The notes under the pieces: generated by a model
Told to the model about the DNA's origin: nothing
The model's database searches: none
What the model saw: only the letters and a program-made list of their open reading frames with translations
Made by a program: the position numbers and the translations under genes
Shown here: piece by piece, positions 45,948 through 58,892 of the stretch
Layout of the letters: each line of letters opens with the position of its first letter
Numbering within the stretch: position 1 is the stretch's first letter
Source of the DNA: Parietaria judaica
Taxonomy: Eukaryota > Streptophyta > Magnoliopsida > Rosales > Urticaceae
Direction of reading: 5' to 3'
DNA length: 64,000 nt
Assembly: GCA_954871525.1 (NCBI GenBank)
Contig: OX940865.1
Coordinates: forward strand, 4,216,001-4,280,000

Positions 45948-46470
45948 TGTTAACATGGGTTTTCATGAATCTCTTTAGTTCCGTGCTCATTACGTCGTCC
46001 TTCCTGTCTCGTGATCGTAACTTGAAAACTGTTATGCCCCAAGCATCTATCTTGTCCACCACGTAACTAGGAAACTTCTGCTGATTGTGTAGATTGGAAA
46101 TCACCTTCGTCGGACGACTATATCCTTCTTGGCGATAAAACAACGGCACTTTGTTTGCTTTTGTGAGAGAAGAAACTCATCGAACCCTAGGTGCTAGGCT
46201 CTTTGCGATTTTCTATGTGTTTTGATACAGCTTTTGAGCTCATAGCTGCGTATTTATAAGCCACAATTATTATGACTTAATGAGCTTTAACCATTTAATG
46301 AGTCAAGTCATTAGAACATATTATTAATTAACTAATTAACTTAATTAATCAATTAACAATCTCTTGATTACTTAGCGGGCCCGATACCTTTGCTTAGTGA
46401 GCTTTTACGGGCCCCGAGCACCAATACATCCCTTGGGCCCAAATCATGTCTTTGAGTACGAGGTCCTTCA
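45948..46470 (-). repeat. Copia-type 3' LTR remnant with TATA box
   Basis: About 523 bp from TGTTAACATGGGTTTTCATG to GTACGAGGTCCTTCA, followed on the + strand by ATCTCCCACTTGCACGA (46471-46487). That tract is the reverse complement of a Copia polypurine tract, identical to the one at 2376-2390, so this is a 3' LTR read on the minus strand. The minus strand carries CTTATAAATACGC near 46250-46262. No second LTR is in the window; the internal region after 46488 is decayed. The ORF 45937-46149 lies wholly in this LTR and is not a gene. Confidence 0.6.
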
Positions 46471-46487
46471 ATCTCCCACTTGCACGA

Positions 46488-47235
46488 AAACACCAGGATT
46501 AGAATTTCTAGTATTCAACTTTTGAACTCAAAACATGAATTTCAATTACAAACTCTACATGTATTCCGAATTCCGATAATCTAAAGAGTCAAGTAAATTA
46601 ACTTTGAACTGTCCAAAATATAAAAAGTAAAAGAATTTGTACAAAATATTTATTTTAGCTATAATTTTTTTTAAAAACTACCGATGTGTGTATTAAATGA
46701 GTAGTTTAAAAAAAATATATATATTTTATTAATAAACCCAAATCAAACAACACCGCATCGTGAAAACAAATCGAAAAAAGAAAACTAATTCAGATCACAA
46801 ATTCTAAGTGTGTGTATATTTATGTTGAAAAAAAAAAACAAGTGGAGAAACATGGAATTAATACCACCCACCTTGCCACGTTGTAAAATGCCGTACAATG
46901 AGAATAGCAATAAATAATAATAGCTATGTAGATCCCAATCTCAAAACAAAAATAAAAATAAAAATATAAATATATACACACACGGCCTTTTGAAAAGGCT
47001 CCTCCGATTGGTGGGTGCAGCGCACGCGCCATCACGACGTGTGAGCGAGTCCACCTCCTTTCCTCTTCACCTCGCTCGCTCAAATACTCAGAGAAAACCA
47101 GTTCAACGGTTTCACAACAACGTCTCTCTCTCTTTCTCTCTCCTCCCGTAAAGACCGAAACGCAAACCATCACCACCACCACGAGCACTGGCCGATATTT
47201 CCTCTCTCATCTCCGGAACCCTAGAACCCCCTTCC
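46488..47235. other. Promoter and leader region of the SPPL gene
   Basis: 46488-46800 is AT-rich decayed retroelement DNA. Closer to the gene, 46955-46978 holds AAAATATAAATATATACAC (TATA-like), GATTGGTGGG near 47005 is a reverse CCAAT box, and 47125-47145 is a CT tract of the kind common in plant leaders. Assignment of the transcription start is inference. Confidence 0.45.
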
Positions 47236-47247
47236 ATGGAGATATAG
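47236..47247 (+). promoter_or_regulatory. Minimal upstream ORF (Met-Glu-Ile-stop) before the SPPL start
   Basis: ATG GAG ATA TAG in context CCATGG, 12 bp before the main ATG at 47260. The first ATG has the better context (CCATGGA versus CCATGGA: both good), so ribosomes would need reinitiation or leaky scanning to reach the main frame. Confidence 0.6.
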
Positions 47248-47259
47248 CTGTGAATTGCC

Positions 47260-50200
47260 ATGGAGCTGGATTTGCGCGCGCTCCTTCTTCTTCTTCTTCT
47301 TCTTGCCGTGCCGGCTTCTCTCAGGCTCTGCTCCGCTGGCGATATAGTTCACCATGACGACGTTTCTCCCAAAAGGCCTGGCTGCGATAACAACTTCGTC
47401 CTCGTAAGAAACCTCTCAATTGGCAACTGATGCCGTAAAGCTTTTCGGGAGCTGAAGCGTAATTGAATTATTGCTAAATGAAGAAATTACTAAGTTTTAT
47501 GGACTAGAAACCTGAAATAATAATATTTGGATTGAATTTCGAGGAATCATTTGTATTTGAATTCTGAATCGCCAGTCTCGTCTAGAATGTCCTTCTCCAG
47601 GTTCTAGCTCTTGCTCTGCTTATCAGAAATTCGCGAGAATTTTTCCAAATATTTGATGCTGCAAGTTCGGTTGAGAAAACATTGGTGAACAACATCGTTG
47701 ATCCGGGTCAACTTCCGCCATTTGTCGATTGAACTGAATGTCTTTCTCATTTACAGGAGCTAAATCACTTTCCATTAGGATTTGTGCATTTCGGCTCGAT
47801 TTTTTCTCCAGAGTATGAGCGATGCTCTTAGGGATTGAGTGTTATCTTGAGGATTATCTTCATAATGAAATATATCGGCCATTTGATCTTACAGGTAAAG
47901 GTCCCGACTTGGATTGATGACATAGAAGTTGATGGGTATGTTGGTGTCGGCGCTCGGTTTGGACCCACCTTGGAATCGAAGGAAAAACGCGCTAACCATA
48001 CTAGGGTTGTTCTGGCAGATCCTCCGGATTATTGCAGTGCACCCAAGAAAAATGTGATCCTTGGTCCAACTTTTGTATTTTCTTGGTTTAATATACAAGT
48101 TTTGCAAACATCTGAAGTTGCTCGAAAGGAGGAATTGTTCATTCGTTATATCGTTCATAATCCGAAGTCATCTCTTTTTGGTAGCTTTCAGGGGAGATTG
48201 TCCTCGTGCACCGAGGGCAGTGTAGTTTCACGAAAAAGGCAAGTGTTGCAGAAAATGCTAATGCTTCAGCCATTCTTATCGTCAACAATCGAACAGGTAT
48301 TAGTGGTCCGAATTATATTTGCCTCAGCTTGATGCCACCACATCACATACAGTTCTTGAAAATCCTATTGCATTAATATAAGCTCGTTACGTTTCTCCGA
48401 CGATTCCTGCTATTTTGTTTGGACAGTGGATTATGTTTTAGTTTGTTTGGAACTTAGGATTATGATTATTGATCGATCGTTGGATTCTGGATTTGGATTA
48501 TGTTAATATCATAGTTAGATGTATTTTTAGATTTTTAAATTACTTGTACAATTTTTTTTTTCAAAATCGGGAATCGGCTCATCCTGGTTCCTGCTCTGAA
48601 TAAAAAATATTCCAAACTCGGTCCTGGTTCTGGAAGGCCCGGCTTAATCGGAAGCGTGCCAGAAAAAAGGCTAAAAGCACGATCCCTGTTTCACCCATAT
48701 GCAAGATCTATCAATTAATATTCAAAATTAAGCTTTAATTTTGAAAAAGCTTCTCTCTTCTGCAGAACTTTTCAAGATGGTTTGTGACGTAAAAGAAAGT
48801 GGCTTAAATATAGGCATACCCGTTGTCATGCTCCCACAGGATGCTGGTATGGACTTGGAAAATGGTATTAAGAACAATTCTAGAGGTATGATTCTCCTTC
48901 TATCGTGCTAATGAGCCACTTGAGTCGATAATTTTTTTTACATAGACTGATCCAATGCCGTTTCTTCAGTGTCTGTCCAGCTTTACTCCCCTCTGCGGCC
49001 ATTAGTTGATGTTGCTGAAGTATTTTTGTGGCTTATGGCTGTTGGAACCATCTTATGTGCATCTTATTGGTCCGCGTGGACTGCCCGAGAAGCAGCTCTT
49101 GAGCATGATAAGCTGTTAAAAGTAAAATATCCATCCAGAAACTATTTTATGATAACTTATGAGGGTTCTCTTCGTCAAACTCACTTCTTTTTCTACAAAT
49201 CCACTGGCTGTTGTAAGAGTTGAAGTGAATCATTCTACTGGTTCATTTCACAGTATCATAGGTCCCTATATATAGAGAGTACAACCTTGTTGAGAGGATA
49301 TCTAATGTCAAGAAGAATGTTCTAAAATATCTATACTGAATGAGAGTTTTCTAGACAGGGTTAATGAGCGTATTTACTAGACCCTTATCATCATGTATAA
49401 GCGTAGAGGCAAGGGTAATTTGGTACTTTGAACCTTTGGTATGTCGTCACTGTCTTTATCTTGTATATTTTAGGGTATTTTGACATTTTCTGCTTATGAT
49501 AGGCTTGAGATATCCTATATAGGTAGGTTACTCCCATTAGATTGATTTATGTTTTGTCGAGAGAAAGTTTCTTCCAATACATCTCGTGGAGTGTGTTCGC
49601 TTCCTCACGAAGGAAAGACGTTTTTATACTTTGGGCTAATTATAACCAGTGTTCGGTAATCTCCATTTTGGTAGATTCCCATTGTCCTGTATTTACTGTT
49701 TCGTTTTGCGGGCTCTATCAGTATTCAAGTCATAAGAAAAAAAAATACTCAAAACAGAATAATAAACTAAACGGAACCCTATTACATTCAAAAGTAGTTA
49801 CTGCTAATTGTAGAATTCTTCTTAATACGATTTGCCGTCGTGCTTGTAGGATGCTTCAGAAGAAACTTTGCAATCAGAAGGCTCAGAGTCTTCTGGTTAT
49901 GTAGATATCAGCACCACTGCAGCGATTCTCTTTGTCGTTTTTGCTTCCGGTTTTTTGGTGATGCTTTACAAACTCATGTCGCTATGGTTTATAGAGGTCT
50001 TGGTGGTCCTGTTCTGTATAGGTGGAGTTGAGGTATGTTCTTTTTTCTATGTATAAAACCTATAAATATGTATATTTATTAATATACGATAATTCAAAGA
50101 TATAACATGCCTTTTTACCGTACATAATGTTGCCCGTGAAACCAGTTAACAAGCAATGATCATTTTAAGGCCGTAATACAACCATTACCTTAGGCAATTC

Positions 50201-53200
50201 AATTGATTTCCATTTCCCATGTACAGCTTAAGAATTTATTTAATCCTCTAATCTTATTTAAATGAGCACAAGCCTATTACCAGTTCTTTAGCTGAATCCG
50301 TAATCAATTATTCACAGATTTTTGTTGAGAGAGCCAATATCGAAGCCTAGTTCTTCGAGTGATTTATTATTGTAGTTTCTAAAAACGATTTGAGAAAGTT
50401 ATTCCTTTGTTTTTACAGGGTCTACAAACTTGTGTGGTAGCTTTCTTGTCATGGTATGTGTCCTCTTGTTTGATTATTGGTTCTTCATACTTGTATCTAG
50501 TGATATATTTTATTTTCACCTATTTGTTGATCATTACATCGAACAGACTTGGTTCTGCTATAAATTATCTTTGAAGTTCTGTTCGGTTTAGTTTAATTAT
50601 ATATTACCTTATTATGTTTTCGGCTAATAGGGGTGTTTTCGGTAGTTTGTAATAAATAGGCATTAGGGTTTCCTAGTTTCTATATTAGGCTCCAATCCAG
50701 AGGGAAACGGCATGTTAGTTCTGGAATATAGTCTCTAATGTCTTTAGGGAGATTTGATATCGTGTTCTCAAAAGAATGGTCGTTGTGTTTGTTTGTATTG
50801 CGGTTCTATTCATTCAACATAATTATCGGGAAAGCATCTCTTCTGTGAACTTTGCTAGTATTTGTCTGGTTTCTACTCGTTTCAGAATGGCAACTTTATT
50901 TTTTTGGGTTTGTTATTGTCTAGTTTCTAGCTGTAAGGTATCAAATGTCTAGATAATCTTATGTGTTTCTCCTCGCATCAATATGCAGGTGTGAGAATCT
51001 TATGTGTCATTATTATTAATATTATTATTGCAAATACGAAACTAATGACAATGTGAATATAGTTTCAGATGGTTTAAACGCGCTGCTGAAACGTATATCA
51101 AAGTGCCATTCCTCGGAGCCGTTTCACATCTGACACTAGCAGTTGCTCCCTTCTGTATCGCCCTTGCAGTTGTGTGGGCCGTTTATCGACGTATCTCCTT
51201 TGCTTGGATCGGTCAAGATATCTTAGTAAGAGACCAGAGAACTATTATAATGATATTTTTGTGGTATTGTTCTTATGTGTCATAATCAAAGGTTGGAAAT
51301 TGAATAAAATTCTTTTTTTTCTTGTATCTGAACTTTCTATTATATTGACGAAAATGCCCATAAGTTCATATTTGTTCGTTGATGCTCTCTTTGACTCGTT
51401 GGACTTGAAACACGCCTACATTCCGCAATTCGCAGATGTGCATTTCAGAAATAAAATGAACCTTAACTGGTTTATGAAAAGCTAGCTAACTAATGTATCA
51501 TATTAATCCATGCAGGGAATTGCACTTATAATTACAGTTCTTCAGATTGTCCGGGTACCCAATCTTAAGGTGAGAATCAAAGAATTTTAGCTCTTTTCTG
51601 GTTACCTTTTATGTGTTTTTATTATTCCCGGGTTCAAAGATTATAACTGGTAGATCTGCTAGATAGAAGAGCATTTTTTTTTTCTTTTATAATTTTTTTT
51701 CCTTTTGCTTTTCCCAAACGTGCTCTCGTTCGACTCTTATTAAAATTTGATACTTAATTATAAACTCGGTTGATGTTAGAACTAAAAGAACGAACATAAT
51801 CGTTTCTCTTAGGAGAAATTGATATCTTCATTTGTGAAGGAAGCATTAGTTAGTAATTAATCTTTCTGGCTTGGATATTCTGATTCTCTAAGGGATTAGA
51901 CTCGCTAATTGTGCTGAATCATAACATTCACCTTAAGCAAAATTTTCTCCTGTCAAAAAGCTAGCTCGCTCCTTCGCATTCTATGAAGATATCAATAGTG
52001 ATTCATCCCGATTCTGAATTTAACCGAACTTTGGTATTATATACAAAAGGTTGGAACAGTTCTTCTCAGCTGCGCTTTCATGTACGATATCTTCTGGGTG
52101 TTTGTTTCAAAATGGTGGTTCCACGAGAGTGTGATGATAGTGGTAAGCACATGCGAAGTCGTTCTCCCTCTTAGATTTCTCAACGCACAATATTTGCCGA
52201 GAAACTAAAAATACCAATATTTGCCTCCTGCCCAGGTCGCACGGGGTGATAGGAGCGGAGAGGATGGTATTCCAATGCTGCTGAAAATCCCTCGGATGTT
52301 TGATCCTTGGGGTGGCTTCAGTATCATCGGGTTTGGTGACATCATCTTGCCAGGATTGGTGGTGGCATTCTCACTAAGGTTTGACTTTGGCCATCCGTTG
52401 TATATCAGTTCTCGTGCTTGTGAATTGGTTTCTTATTATTGTGTTACTTTATATAGTTTATAGTTTTTGTTTTGCTTTCCTCCAGGTATGACTGGCTGTC
52501 GAACAAGAAGCTACGCCATGGCTACTTTGTATGGGCGATGACCGCGTATGGTTTAGGTACGAAATTCCGTTCGTCTTCTAGATCTCGTGTCTTACATGGG
52601 TAATCATATTCTTATGTTTTTCACGGTCTCTTCAGGTCTCTTAATCACGTACGTGGCTTTGAACCTCATGGACGGGCATGGTCAACCGGCTTTGCTATAT
52701 ATAGTCCCTTTCACACTTGGTAAGCCATAACACCTTCTGAATATACAAGCACTAAACCATCTTATCCTATATTGGGCAATACCTAGGGTTATAAGCCCCA
52801 TGGGTAGAAATTACCCGTAAAAACATGCATGTGGAGTGAGATTTCTCGTGGATTTTTAAATCATCGACTAATATTAATATCGACTATTTCATTCTTAGCC
52901 GATTCACCAGATCTCGTCATGGGCCTAGAACTGGTGAATCTCCATCTCCATAAAGAAAACTTTACAATTCAACTAAGCTAATTTACCTCAAATACCTTTC
53001 TCATTGATTTAAGATTTAACTGATCAAATTACAATGTAAAACTGAAAAGACATAAATAACCTTAAGCTTTAGTTAATCACCTTACACAAACCCTAATGTA
53101 TAATTAAATCATCCAAATAACGTAGTTGAATAACATAACTTAATAAATAGACGCATGTTCCGGTCCATGAAAACCCACTCTAGCCTTTTCCGAGCGGGGT

Positions 53201-53447
53201 TGTGACTACCAATTGATAGAAACCTATTCGTTTTTTGGGGGCCGTACCCGTACCTAGTGTTTTCTTACACACACCTCAAAATATTAGTTACGATCACTAT
53301 CGGGTCTGAAACGCAGGCACATTTTTGGCTCTGGGAAAGAAGCGAGGCGACCTCGCGATCCTTTGGACGAGGGGCGAGCCGGAGCGGCCGTGCCCGCATG
53401 TCAGACTTGACGAGTTTGAGGAGAGAGAGCACGAAAGAACTGAATGA
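47260..53447 (+). CDS. SPPL4-like: Signal peptide peptidase-like intramembrane aspartyl protease (SPPL2/SPPL4 type)
   Basis: GxGD protease that cleaves transmembrane segments of type II membrane proteins, probably in endosomal or vacuolar membranes. Fourteen exons: 47260-47403, 47895-48053, 48185-48296, 48766-48885, 48970-49121, 49850-50032, 50419-50453, 51063-51225, 51516-51569, 52050-52142, 52236-52378, 52486-52556, 52636-52719, 53317-53447. This totals 547 aa, the usual size. In order: Leu-rich signal peptide (1-25, encoded by a CTT repeat), lumenal PA domain (about 50-180, with [20 protein letters not shown]), then about nine membrane segments. Catalytic motifs are present: YD (FMYDIFWVF, Asp387), GxGD (GFGDIILPG, Asp440) and PAL (QPALLY, 494-496). 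For exons 3 and 8 I chose upstream AG acceptors because the nearer ones break the frame. It looks intact; the exact paralogue is uncertain. Confidence 0.93.
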
Positions 53448-55642
53448 GCTTTGTCCAGTGTAATTGTATTAATAGTTTTCCTTTTCTTTTTATGAAGTTG
53501 TTAATACACAAAAGACTTGAAGTCTTTTCAAGACTCGATCAATACTCGTAGGAGAGAGCATGTTCATGTAACAAGTGATAGTTACGAGATTCTTACTATG
53601 GGCTTTCATATAGTGTATAAAATAACAAAATTACTAAGTGCGGTTCTGATCCTCTCCAAATATCAAAAGGGTTTTGATTTTATTCACATAGAGATTCGGA
53701 ATATGTTCCGGGCCGGTCCTCAATACTCGGGGATCTTGAAATTGGGCAATTCACAACTGCTTACTTACGCAATGGAAGAATGTATTATTAGTTGTAAAAT
53801 ATTTTAAAAACTTCGAAACATTAAAATTAAAAGTAATCATCAAGCCTATTATAAAACACTATGGTAAGTTTTATCGCGGTAGAAACTCTGATGCGGATAC
53901 ATTGGGATGATGGTTAAAAGAACTTGACAACTCTTATCGGGGTAGAAACTTTCACGTGAAATGTGATTTTACGGTAATTTCGCATCGGGTTCAAATAAGA
54001 ACGGCCTAAAAAGGAAGTGAGAATCAAAAATCACACATTCATTGAAAGCAATAAGCAAGTTCATATCACATTCATTGAAAGCAATAAGCAAGTTCATATC
54101 CTCCAAATCCAGTAACATGATAGATAGGAGTAAGACAATATATCAAGATAATATTTACAACAAATATTCAATTTATTATTAAATTTATCAATATATTTCT
54201 AAAGTCCTTTTTTAAATATAGTGATACCGACATTTAAGGCCGGCTCTAACTTCGAAGGGGCTCAAAAAAAAAAAAAAAAGAGGCCCTTAACAAAATATTG
54301 TAATTAAATTAATTCACAAATTTCATTAAACATAACCTATTAATAGAATATTACGGTTATTTCAATAAAAACATAGTGGCACGTTAGCCATTTTTTTTAT
54401 TAATAAGCTCATTTGCGAATGGTTATAGACTACTAGTAACGCATGAGTGAGTAAACATAATAAATAATTCACTTTGAGAATAAGTTTGATTTTATAATTT
54501 ACTCTAAATATTCGTTCGACTAATTTTTAAATAGACGTCCGAGTATTTTTTTTTTTTTTTTCAATAGGAACTGCACTATTGGTCAATGTTAACCAGTAGT
54601 TTGAACCAGTGACGTCTTGAAGAGATATGTAGTGGAAACGTAAAATTACGAGGAAGAGATAGAAAATAACCGATTTTCACTCTCTTAAAAGAATAGCCAT
54701 AAAGCTCAAGCTCTAGGCAGTAGGCACTCGTGGTTTAATCGGGCACTTTTCTCGCCTACCTCAAAGGTTGGCCTTGCTGATAAGCCTCGAAATATAATTA
54801 ATGTCTAATTTCACAAATATTGTGTTTAATATACGGTGAGTTAGAAGCACACCTATGCTTTCGGTTTAAATTTATTAAGAATATTAGATAATGATGTTTA
54901 TAATTTTATTAACTATATAAGTCTTTCGTGTAACAAGAGATACAAATAAAATTGAATCTCAATATTATTTATAATTTTTAAGTAAACTGAAAACATATCA
55001 GCACTTATATATGCTGCAATTTTTCCATGACAAATTATTTCTTTTTGGTCACCTGTAATGATGAGAAATGTCACTCTTGCTGAAATATAATAAACAAAAA
55101 ATACATTTTGCCACAACACAAAGTCTGTCTCACCCCTAAAACAATACAAGGACAAACCGAATTCCTTAGTATCTCATGTCTCAATCTTCCTACTTGAAGT
55201 TATCCATAAATTCATAATTGCCATATTATATGACATCATATACATGAATTATTATTGGCAAAAAACATTTAAATTATTTAGAAATAAAGCAACATAAAGT
55301 CAATTGAAAAGAATAATGATAACAATACTCAAATTCACCTTTTTTTTTTTTGTAAATAAGTGTAAATCATTTATTTTTTAGCTATTTTTTTTTTATTTTC
55401 ATCAATAAGACAATAACGACATCCATAACATAAATCGCAATGTTATTAAGGAGATAAATTGATAATTTAAAGAGAAAGTGAGAAGGAATTAATATTAGAC
55501 ATATGTAACATGTGCCGTCAAATTCACGTGGAGACTTTAGGCATGAAAAATAAAATCCATTTTAGTAATATGACATAATTGAGCTTTTAGTAATGGGCAT
55601 CAACTTTTTTTGACTCCGGTACCTTTACGCTGTAGATTTAGG
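53448..55642. other. 3' flank of SPPL and AT-rich intergenic DNA
   Basis: No gene is supported. Small ORFs (for example 53517-53807 and 54913-55155 -) lack recognisable domains. A 38-bp near-perfect direct repeat (CACATTCATTGAAAGCAATA and following bases) lies at 54033-54098. Confidence 0.55.
54236..54300. repeat. hAT terminal remnant
   Basis: AAGGCCGGCTCTAACTTCGA followed by AGGGGCTC, an A-run and GAGGCCC matches the reverse complement of the hAT 3' end at 1012-1067. Only this end is recognisable; the downstream AT-rich DNA may be the decayed body. Confidence 0.5.
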
Positions 55643-56373
55643 TAGGCCTGCACATAAAACCCGCAAATGCGAGTTTTTAACCAAAATCGGACCGAATCTG
55701 GTTAAAAAAACCGATATCAAATTAAAATCGGGTTAAACCGAAACTGAATTTTGAAAAACCCGTAACCGAATTAAATCGGTTCCGGATTTTGAGTTATAAA
55801 ACTCGAAACCCGGTTAGTAGGTTACTAAAACCCGGATTTTTAAATAAAGATTAATAAATATCTAATTTATTTTTATAATGTTTATAACTTATTTTTACTA
55901 AGTATTATATTTATAAATTTTTTTTTAATTTTTATTTTATATATATATATGAGGATTTTTGGATTTCACTCCTACCCCCATGGTGACTCGAAATCAAGAC
56001 CTCTAATGCCTTAAGTGATGTACTTGTTACCACTAGACCAAGCACATCTTGTTACTCCTACTAACATTAATACTACATCTATGTGTACAAAGTTCGGATT
56101 GGTGTATTTAAGATTAAGTAATATTATGTATTAATGGCTTTATAATTGTTTTTAGTTTAAATAATTTTTTTATAAAAAAAAAGTGGGTTAAAACCGGGTT
56201 CTTTAAAATCCGGGTTTTCAAATAAAAACCGGGTAATTATCCGAATCCGGATTTCCGGGTTTTGTCTTTAAAAACCCGGGTTTGGGTTTGAAAAGTCAAA
56301 ACCCGAAAAATCCGGGTTCGGGTTTCGAGTAATGAAAAAAAAACCCGAGGTTTTTATCCGGTTTCAGCCCTAA
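55643..56373. mobile_element. AACCCGG-rich hAT-like MITE
   Basis: About 730 bp beginning TAGGCCTGCACATAAAACCC and ending CCGGTTTCAGCCCTAA. The flanking repeat ATTTAGG is 7 bp perfect (55636-55642 and 56374-56380), or 8 bp with one mismatch. The outer 200 bp on each side are packed with AACCCGG / CCGGGTT motifs in opposite orientations. The AT-rich centre contains a SINE-like segment (about 55960-56050). No coding capacity. Confidence 0.65.
55960..56050 (-). repeat. tRNA-derived SINE-like segment
   Basis: The minus strand reads CTAGTGGTAACAAGTACATC ... then TTGATTTCGAGTCACC, resembling a pol III A box followed by a B box (GATTTCGAGTC). It is degenerate and lies inside the MITE. Confidence 0.4.
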
Positions 56374-57567
56374 ATTTAGGGGTCTAATTAAGTATATTTG
56401 ATTAGATGAAAGAAATTATAAACAAACACTTAATTAAAAAAAATCTATTGATATCGAAAACTCTAAATTTAAGACTATAAAAAATTAAATATAAAATATA
56501 AAAAATATTCACGTACCATTTAGTAGGAGTAGAACTGAAAAGAATATGATATGGGCATGTTGGACAACTATATCTGTATACGCACTGGCGAAGCTATGTA
56601 GACCCGAGCGAGGTCGGTTGCCCCCACTTGATTCGACATCGTTATTTATATGTAAATTTATGCGTACTGTAAAAAAATTTATATATTTATATATGTACGT
56701 TAATGTTCCAGATTATGACCAACACGTACGTTTGACTTTAGTGGCAATGCATGTTCTTCAAATCCACTCATGCCCCGTGTTCAATTCCTCCTAAAAAAAT
56801 GATTTTTTTTTCTTTTTATTTTTTTAGTATACCCTCAATATGTATTATATGTATTAATACTTTTATATCTAAACAATGTGAACTATCAATTAATAAATTA
56901 AAAGATGTAATTTTTTTTGGAAATTCAATTTTTTTTCTTAAGAACCTAAAATCATAAGGTTGTTGTGACGATAGTGACGTTGTTATGAACAATTTTTATA
57001 TCAAGAAAATTTATAGGAAACAATTATAATGCAAATATATAACTAATTTCATTATCTCGTTATCTTTCATATATAACAGTATAACACGACGTACAGTGTT
57101 AAAAGTTTTAGTCACACAAATATTTTAAAACAAATATATATAGTAATATGTATGAATAAGTATCTCATCATTACATAATAATATGATTCCATATGAAAGT
57201 TTCAAATGTAAACACAACCTTTCATTACCCCAAAATTTCATAAAATATAAAAGTAATTGTACTAAATAACTCAACAACTAACGTCCCTTTGTTATGTAAA
57301 TATCTAATTAATGAAACACAATTTTTCGTCTACAAGACTTTCATCTTAAATCTACACTTTTCTCACGGTAAGGTCTTAATATTTAATCAATGTAAGACTC
57401 GGCACAATCTCACACTATCTATTATAATAAGTTATTATCATTAATTATAAAAAAATCACATTTGAAAATAGTTCTATATTTATTACAAATCTCGAGTATC
57501 TCTTATTTTCTATAAGATAACAACTATAGCTTATAAATAAATATAACTATTATTAAATTTTAAAATA
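56374..57567. other. AT-rich intergenic DNA with a hAT-end-like fragment
   Basis: CACTGGCGAAGCTATGTAGA followed by CCCGAGCGAGGTCGG (56583-56617) resembles the 5' end of a hAT element. A B-box-like GTGTTCAATTCC lies near 56778. No gene seen. Confidence 0.4.
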
Positions 57568-57572
57568 CTCAT

Positions 57573-58339
57573 TATTAAGTTCGGATTTCGTCAAATCCCT
57601 CCTTGACACTTTTCGTGTCGTATATCCTTAAAACGACGAGAAAGTACCCCTGTCCGGGGGAGTACTTCGGAGGAAGGTGCTCGGGGAAGCATCCTCGAGG
57701 AGAGCGTCCCCGAGCAGAATGTCCGAGAATGTTCCTCGGAGAAGACGCTCGGAGAAACGTATTCGGAGGAGACGCTTGGAGAGGCAGATGATCGAAGAAG
57801 CCGCTCGGATGAGAAGCTCAAGAGGCCAAGGAGAGGGCCAGCGAGGACGCGTCGGAGACGTACGTCCTGACCTCATTAAATGCAGCTGAGGGATGGTCGG
57901 TGAAACTGATAAAAGGGGAGCCGTACGCGCACTACCTGCTCAGGCTGTCCTCAGAGTGGGCAGGCGACAACGTTAGTGGAAGTGCGTCTTCTTGATCTTG
58001 CAGAGAATGTCAGAGGACCACAACACTTTTCAGAGGAAGGACCACATTAGAATCAACCAATGGAACCGAGCCCTAGCTAGGGCAGCTCGCCTATAAATAG
58101 TAAAGGAAATCACCATTGTAAGGGATCGAATCCTGAGCTTTCCCAAGACAGAAAAAACTTGTATTGTGAAGTTTGTAATCCGAATTTGATCAATAGAAAA
58201 TATACACAAAGAAGTTCTTAGAACTGATCATTCTCTTTTCGCCGATTCTTAACACGAAAAGAGGAAAAATCCGGACTCCTTTATTTAAACTCGGGGAGAT
58301 AATTCTCGTGACTGTTTGTTGGTTTTTTTGCCATCACCA
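57573..58339 (+). mobile_element. Solo Gypsy LTR
   Basis: 767 bp from TATTAAGTTCGGATTTCGTC (first dinucleotide TA in place of TG) to ..TTGCCATCACCA. It is flanked by a perfect 5-bp TSD, CTCAT (57568-57572 and 58340-58344). The start resembles the LTRs at 15386 and 43522. A TATA box, CTATAAATAG, lies at 58091-58100, followed by the CATTGTAAGGGATC stretch typical of an R region. About 57660-57830 is built of degenerate CTCGGAGGAGA-like repeats, which explains the four overlapping small ORFs. Confidence 0.78.
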
Positions 58340-58344
58340 CTCAT

Positions 58345-58892
58345 CACAAAATTATTCATCAGTAAATAAATTACCCATCAGCATTCTTGTAAAATAAAAG
58401 TTGTTATTATTAATAGGTATCTGAATCCATGTTATTATTAATCATATTTAGTTAATTAAATGTATTAAGGTTAAATAAAAAAGATAACAAAATTAAAATT
58501 GTATTTCTTATGTGTGGAAATAATTATCAAACTTTTTTGGACGGAACTCCTCGACGTTCCACGGCCAGATCGACTGGAAAGGATGCTATGATCTCGCTTT
58601 AGGCCCAAGCTTTTCTAGACAGAACTCCCCGAGGTTCCCAGGCTAGCTTGGAGGAGATTGCAAAGCAAACCTTATTTAAAAATCAATCTTTCTAGACATC
58701 GAAATCCAATAAGAACTTTATAATTATCACCACACATACAAATTACCTTTTTAATTTTATTCACTTATTTAAGTATCCATTTAATGTTTAAATGATTATT
58801 AAATCTCAAGAAATGCGTTTCTGATGTGGAAGATCAGTCAGAATCACAACCACAGAACAGAGCATACTAAGACTTTTAAGAGACGTAGCAAA
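58345..58892. other. Intergenic DNA with a diverged direct repeat
   Basis: GACGGAACTCCTCGACGTTC (58539-) and GACAGAACTCCCCGAGGTTC (58619-) start two diverged copies of an about 80-bp unit. The rest is AT-rich with no gene. Confidence 0.45.

Noticed and set aside
48192..48296. SPPL exon 3 starting at the nearer acceptor TTTCAG (48189-48191)
   Set aside because: It shifts the frame and destroys the PA-domain text; the acceptor at 48183-48184 restores [11 protein letters not shown].
51070..51225. SPPL exon 8 starting at the nearer acceptor TTTCAG
   Set aside because: It creates a stop at the junction; the acceptor at 51061-51062 gives the conserved CFRWF.
53517..53807. 96-codon ORF downstream of SPPL
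   Set aside because: No recognisable domain and AT-rich composition; it could be 3' UTR or chance.
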